Assembly: GCA_008000375.1 (NCBI GenBank)
Contig: SMOI01000209.1
Coordinates: forward strand, 1-57,574
From: Poteriospumella lacustris
Taxonomy: Eukaryota > Sar > Chrysophyceae > Chromulinales > Dinobryaceae
Reading direction: 5' to 3'
Length of the DNA stretch: 57,574 bases
Part shown: positions 53,998-57,574 of the stretch, one piece after another
How positions within the stretch are numbered: position 1 is the first letter of the stretch
How the letters are laid out: the number at the start of each line of letters is the position of its first letter
Translations under genes and position numbers: made by a program
The notes under the pieces: model-generated
Seen by the model: only the letters and a program-made list of their open reading frames with translations
Told to the model about the DNA's origin: nothing
The model's database searches: none

Positions 53998-54638
53998 AAC
54001 CATCCCTGTGCCTAGTGGTGGAGTGCGTCATGTTGTCGTTAACTATTCGCTGTGGCTCCTGAACGGATCCCCCTCGTCACAACCGCTGACCTCGAACGGG
54101 GTTTGACCGACGGTTTGGTCAGGTGTGGCGGAGTTTCCACACTGGCAGATGCAATGGTCTGAGCGCGAGCATGTGGCACAAATGTGCACGATTCACGATA
54201 CACGATACGCGATACAATACAGGATACACCATTCACGATACCATCGCCAGTCAAGTGACTGCATACAGTACAAGCAGACGCGCAGAACGAAGTACGCCAT
54301 GCGCATGAGACGACAACGGTTTGTACGCCAGCAGACCGCTCAGTTCGGCGCGTCGGTCGGTGCGACGTGTGCCACAGCCCTATGTAGAGCCGTCCATGGT
54401 CCGTCCACTGGACTGGCAGTTTGCTCTTTCTTTTGAGCTGGGCGACGGGTGGATGTAAACCAATCTACCAATCAGGTTGCCCTTCCTCATATATCCTTGA
54501 GCATATAGAGCAGGGGGTGGTTGCTACTCCGGGTCGTCTTGCATCGTCCGATCACGACATTCATCGCAGAGTTGGGTAGCATCACAGTACTGAGAATCTC
54601 ACTTTCCACAGCAGTCGTGACAACGTCATCCACAAGCC
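53998..54638. promoter_or_regulatory. Promoter region of the terminal gene, with ACGATA repeats and CCAAT boxes
   Basis: The 641-nt spacer contains short ACGATACACGATACGCGATAC-type repeats at 54186-54242. Nearer the ATG are two CCAAT boxes (54461-54465, 54469-54473), then CATATATCC (54489-54497) and GCATATAGAGC (54502-54512) as TATA-like elements. This is the most promoter-like arrangement in the window. No gene is seen in it. Confidence 0.55.
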
Positions 54639-57461
54639 ATGAATGCTGCTATTGTTTGGCGTTGGATAAAGACGAATCCTAAACTTGTGATCGCCGCCCT
54701 GTCACTGACAGCGCTTCTCTTTCTCGGAGCGAGGACCGTCGAGAGACTCAAATACGCCGATCATGATTTCCCAAAGACGTCAGATATGACCATCGTTACA
54801 GAACTCTCCACTTACAACGCCTCAAAAAGCGATCTTAAAACACGCGTTGCAGAATTAGCCATTCAGAGCTGGCTGTTCAACACAAACAACGTCTTGGTGC
54901 TGGTGGAGAGCGAGGACATTTGCTCCTCGCTCACCAGTAAATTTCCGCTGCTGCGGTGCGTACGCCACCATTGCAATCACCAGGACTTCAACATCCCCAC
55001 CGTCCCGTGTTTGATGATGACTGGCGAATCTCTGTCGTCCACGAAGTACATTTTATTCACCAACGGTGACATTTCCTTCGGCCCCATCCAGCCCACGCTG
55101 GCGAAGGTAGCGAGGACTGTGCCCAACTTCGTTCTGGCAGGGCAGCGCATCGATGTTCACACCAGCAGAGTACCCGAAAGCCACGTGACCTCAGTGAAGG
55201 ACTTGCTGACTCTGGCGCTTGCGGAGGGCGAGCTCCATGGTGAGTCGGCGATCGATTACTTTGTGTACACCCGCACCGAGTCGTTCGCTCGCAAAATGCC
55301 TCCCTTCCTCATCGGCAATTGGAAGTGGGACAACTGGCTCCTTCACGATTTCATCGTCTCGGACCAGACAACCGTCGTGGATGCCACTTCCGACATCTGC
55401 GCGGTTCACGTGGGTGCGACGTCAACTGCTCTCGCACAACGAAGAGGCGCAGTGTACAATTCGAGAGTCTTCGAGTCGTCCACCTTCGGCATTCAAGGCA
55501 TCGGAATGGGGTCGCTGAAGTTCGTCGACGCGGTGGTCTATCGCGGCCAAGTTTTGGAGAACCACGACCTCTCGGTGGCGTGGACGAAGTTCATCTTCTC
55601 GCTGGCGAAGGCGTCCGAAACGCTTGTGGTGGTGACGGTACCGTGTGGCTTCACGTCCTTGCTCAGCAACTGGCTCCTATGGGCACAGAAGGCGGGTCTG
55701 AAGTCGTTCATTGTCTTCCCTATGGACATGGACTCGTTGACCTTCGCCAAGCTGCACCATTTGCCGATACCGCCGATGCAGGAGCAGCTGCTGCGCAACA
55801 AAACGTTCTCCTGCGACAGCCGCCTTGCTCGCAGCGCTCAGGAGCTTCTCGTCCAGCGCAACTATCTGCTGCGCAACATTTCGCAAGCAGGCTTGGGCTT
55901 CGTGTCTCTGAGCGTCAACACCGTCCTCCTGGAGCCGTTCCCATTCTCAGCGATCCGCACGAAGGAGATCTTTGGCCAGCGCTTGGACGAAAACGCGAGT
56001 TCGAGCGCGATCTCCGACGGCTTGTGGGGCGTGCCAGCGGCCTACAGCAAATCTGGCGTGAAGCTCCTCCGCGGCGTGATCGGCTGCCAGGAAATGACGC
56101 TGAACCGCAGTTCGGATTGGCGCCTGTCCACATTTTCATGCTCCCGAGACGTCGCTTCCACGTGTTTGAACGCGGAAATCGAGCGATCGTTCCCCGACAG
56201 CCTGTCGATTCTGGGTGACCAGTTTGCCGCAGGTGCACATTCTGCTTTCGTTCAGTACCGGCTCCAGCGGCGTGGCGTGTTCCCGGCGGTTCTTCATCAA
56301 GACTCTGGTTGTTCTGCCGCTGAGAGCGAGGCCATTCTTCGGAAGTGGAACTTTCTCTTAGGTCAGGAACGTTTCGGAGATATGCTTCCGTTTGCAGCTC
56401 CCGTCGCGATGACCTCTCAACCTGGAAGGGCGCAATCGGTGTCGTTGTTTGTGCGGATTCTTGCAATGGGCGTGGGGACGCCTGACAACCTGAGGAACCT
56501 TTTGGCGTCGCTGGAGCGTGCCGATTACGGAGACGATGAAGTAGATGTTGAGGTTCACATCGACGCTCCCGCGCCTGGTGCTGGGCCTCAAGAGGCGCGA
56601 AACTATCAGGGAATCCAGCAGCTTGCGAGATCTTTTCGTTGGCCGCGTGGTGCCTACGCAGTCGTGGACTCGGGGACTCACCGTGGGCACTTTGACATGT
56701 TCGTGCAGGGTTTCAAACCACGCCGAGACGGCCAGGTGATGCTTCTTCTAGAAGATTCCAATGAATTATCGCCTTCGTTTTATCAGTGGGTGCGAGCGGC
56801 GTTGGCACATTTCAAGCCGTACGATGACAGTCGATTGTACGGTGTCGCATTGCAACGTCAGCATTCCGTGGTTGGACTGCAGCCTGAGCAGCGATATGGC
56901 AGGAGTTTCATTGACTTGCGAGTTGATCCAACACGGGTGTTCTTCAGGTATCAGCTGCTTTCAAGCTGGGGGACTGTCCTATTTCCGCACCATTGGAATG
57001 CGTTTGTGCAGTGGGCAAAGGAAGTTCGTCGTCAGGACCCGCAGTTTCAGCCCTGCATTCCCTTCTTCTACAGCAATAGCTGGATCACGAAGAAACAACC
57101 ACATTATTGGTCAGTGTGGTTCAACTACTACGCCTACATGAACGGCCTATACTCTCTTTACATCAATTATGCTCGATTCGATGGCGACGATGGCCAGCGG
57201 TACTCTCTCTTCCGCAGTCAGCGTCACAGTGGGCCACAGCTGCATTTTCTTGGCGAGCCTGCCCCGAAGATGTTTTTGCCTTCCGCAAGTTATCCTCTCT
57301 ACGATTTTCATCTCAATTTGGTTGGCAATGCACAGCTTCTCAGTGACCGATGGCGTATTGTGTCAGGAGTAGACGACAAGTGTCAGTCTAATCATGGTGA
57401 TAAACGCCTACCGATGCATAGTGCAGAAAGAAAAAAGTCTGGCAAACTGCAACCACTTTAA
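54639..57461 (+). CDS. Subtelomeric type II membrane glycosyltransferase, three domains
   Basis: 940 aa, no frame disturbance. Residues ~14-33 are one signal-anchor (PKLVIAALSLTALLFLGA), so the bulk should be luminal in the Golgi. Domain 1 (~50-290) is a nucleotide-sugar-transferase-like fold with YILFTNGDISFGPI and WKWDNWLLHDF. Domain 2 (~325-560) resembles GT77-type enzymes: VVVTVPCGFTSLLSNWLLWA, VFPMDMDSLTFAKL and LGFVSLSVNTVLLEPFPF. Domain 3 (~610-890) resembles a GT2-like family: VSLFVRILAMGV, LRNLLASLERADYGDDEVDV and MLLLEDSNELSPSFYQWV. There the usual acidic pair (DDIE/DDVE) is replaced by DSNE. Many N-x-S/T sites occur. The stop codon is ~26 nt from the first telomere-like hexamer, so the C-terminus (RKKSGKLQPL) may be a truncation product. 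Donor and acceptor are unknown. Confidence 0.75.
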   Translation: MNAAIVWRWIKTNPKLVIAALSLTALLFLGARTVERLKYADHDFPKTSDMTIVTELSTYNASKSDLKTRVAELAIQSWLFNTNNVLVLVESEDICSSLTSKFPLLRCVRHHCNHQDFNIPTVPCLMMTGESLSSTKYILFTNGDISFGPIQPTLAKVARTVPNFVLAGQRIDVHTSRVPESHVTSVKDLLTLALAEGELHGESAIDYFVYTRTESFARKMPPFLIGNWKWDNWLLHDFIVSDQTTVVDATSDICAVHVGATSTALAQRRGAVYNSRVFESSTFGIQGIGMGSLKFVDAVVYRGQVLENHDLSVAWTKFIFSLAKASETLVVVTVPCGFTSLLSNWLLWAQKAGLKSFIVFPMDMDSLTFAKLHHLPIPPMQEQLLRNKTFSCDSRLARSAQELLVQRNYLLRNISQAGLGFVSLSVNTVLLEPFPFSAIRTKEIFGQRLDENASSSAISDGLWGVPAAYSKSGVKLLRGVIGCQEMTLNRSSDWRLSTFSCSRDVASTCLNAEIERSFPDSLSILGDQFAAGAHSAFVQYRLQRRGVFPAVLHQDSGCSAAESEAILRKWNFLLGQERFGDMLPFAAPVAMTSQPGRAQSVSLFVRILAMGVGTPDNLRNLLASLERADYGDDEVDVEVHIDAPAPGAGPQEARNYQGIQQLARSFRWPRGAYAVVDSGTHRGHFDMFVQGFKPRRDGQVMLLLEDSNELSPSFYQWVRAALAHFKPYDDSRLYGVALQRQHSVVGLQPEQRYGRSFIDLRVDPTRVFFRYQLLSSWGTVLFPHHWNAFVQWAKEVRRQDPQFQPCIPFFYSNSWITKKQPHYWSVWFNYYAYMNGLYSLYINYARFDGDDGQRYSLFRSQRHSGPQLHFLGEPAPKMFLPSASYPLYDFHLNLVGNAQLLSDRWRIVSGVDDKCQSNHGDKRLPMHSAERKKSGKLQPL

Positions 57462-57487
57462 GTGTAACTGTTAACTACGAACATAGG

Positions 57488-57574
57488 TTTGGGTTAAGGT
57501 TAGGGTTAGGGTTAGGGTTAGGGTTAGGGTTAGGGTTAGGGTTAGGGTTAGGGTTAGGGTTAGGGTTAGGGTTA
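57488..57574 (+). repeat. Telomere, (TTAGGG)n
   Basis: TTTGGG and TTAAGG variant units (57488-57499) lead into at least 12 perfect TTAGGG repeats plus TTA, running to the window end. The G-rich strand points 5'->3' off the right edge, as expected for the right-hand chromosome end. Confidence 0.99.

Overview
This is a eukaryotic chromosome end. The last 75 bases are a perfect (TTAGGG)n array running off the right edge, so the window is the terminal ~57.5 kb of a chromosome read toward the telomere. Genes have few introns. Those I can place are 54-63 nt with GTAAGT-like donors and AG acceptors, plus one of 407 nt. The gene content is that of a free-living protist: p300/CBP and Trithorax/MLL chromatin enzymes, TAF6, FYVE proteins including a FYVE/class-3-lipase fusion, an SLC13-type transporter with RCK_C domains, HSPA12, TMEM33 and a mitochondrial carrier. 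FYVE-lipase fusions and the 'IP.R.EY...DLWW' motif of one small gene made me think of a stramenopile-like lineage, but that is a weak inference.

Layout, left to right: Sel1-repeat protein (+, 213-3602); LRR/ankyrin/coiled-coil protein (-, 3755-6687); p300/CBP-like acetyltransferase (+, 7276-11323); FYVE-lipase-FYVE (+, 12209-15919); two-pass membrane protein (-, 16552-18945); 384-aa protein (+, 19369-20523); 301-aa tail-anchored-like protein (-, 20840-21745); EF-hand-like protein (+, 22346-22885); mitochondrial carrier (-, 23139-24206); Trithorax/MLL-like methyltransferase (+, ~25511-33217); FYVE coiled-coil protein (-, 33416-35234); giant myosin-like protein with an eroded ATP site (+, 35787-43804); TAF6 (-, 43916-45344); SLC13/RCK transporter (-, 47145-49645); TPR-TMEM33 fusion ending in a CaaX box (+, 50052-51348); HSPA12-like chaperone (+, 52229-53997); and a multi-domain glycosyltransferase (+, 54639-57461) whose stop codon lies ~26 nt from the first telomere-like repeat. 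Strands mostly alternate, giving compact divergent promoters (400-600 nt) and convergent 3' ends (110-320 nt).

The window has two compositional regimes. Roughly 0.2-6, 12.5-18 and 26.5-44 kb are extremely GC-rich, with Ala/Arg-heavy coding and (GACGGC)n tracts encoding Asp/Gly/Ser linkers. The right ~12 kb and 20.5-25.2 kb are much less GC-rich. Nearly all apparent frameshifts fall in the GC-rich blocks and often beside GACGGC-type tracts. Because recognisable domains continue in the new frame, I treat them as sequence/assembly indels or repeat-length variation, not as decayed genes.

Three genes belong to the transcription-activation machinery (p300/CBP, Trithorax/MLL, TAF6). The most novel-looking items are the pseudo-motor myosin-like protein, the TPR-TMEM33-CaaX fusion, the bromodomain-flanked p300, the A-less hexamer satellite inside the SET-domain intron, and the telomere-abutting glycosyltransferase.
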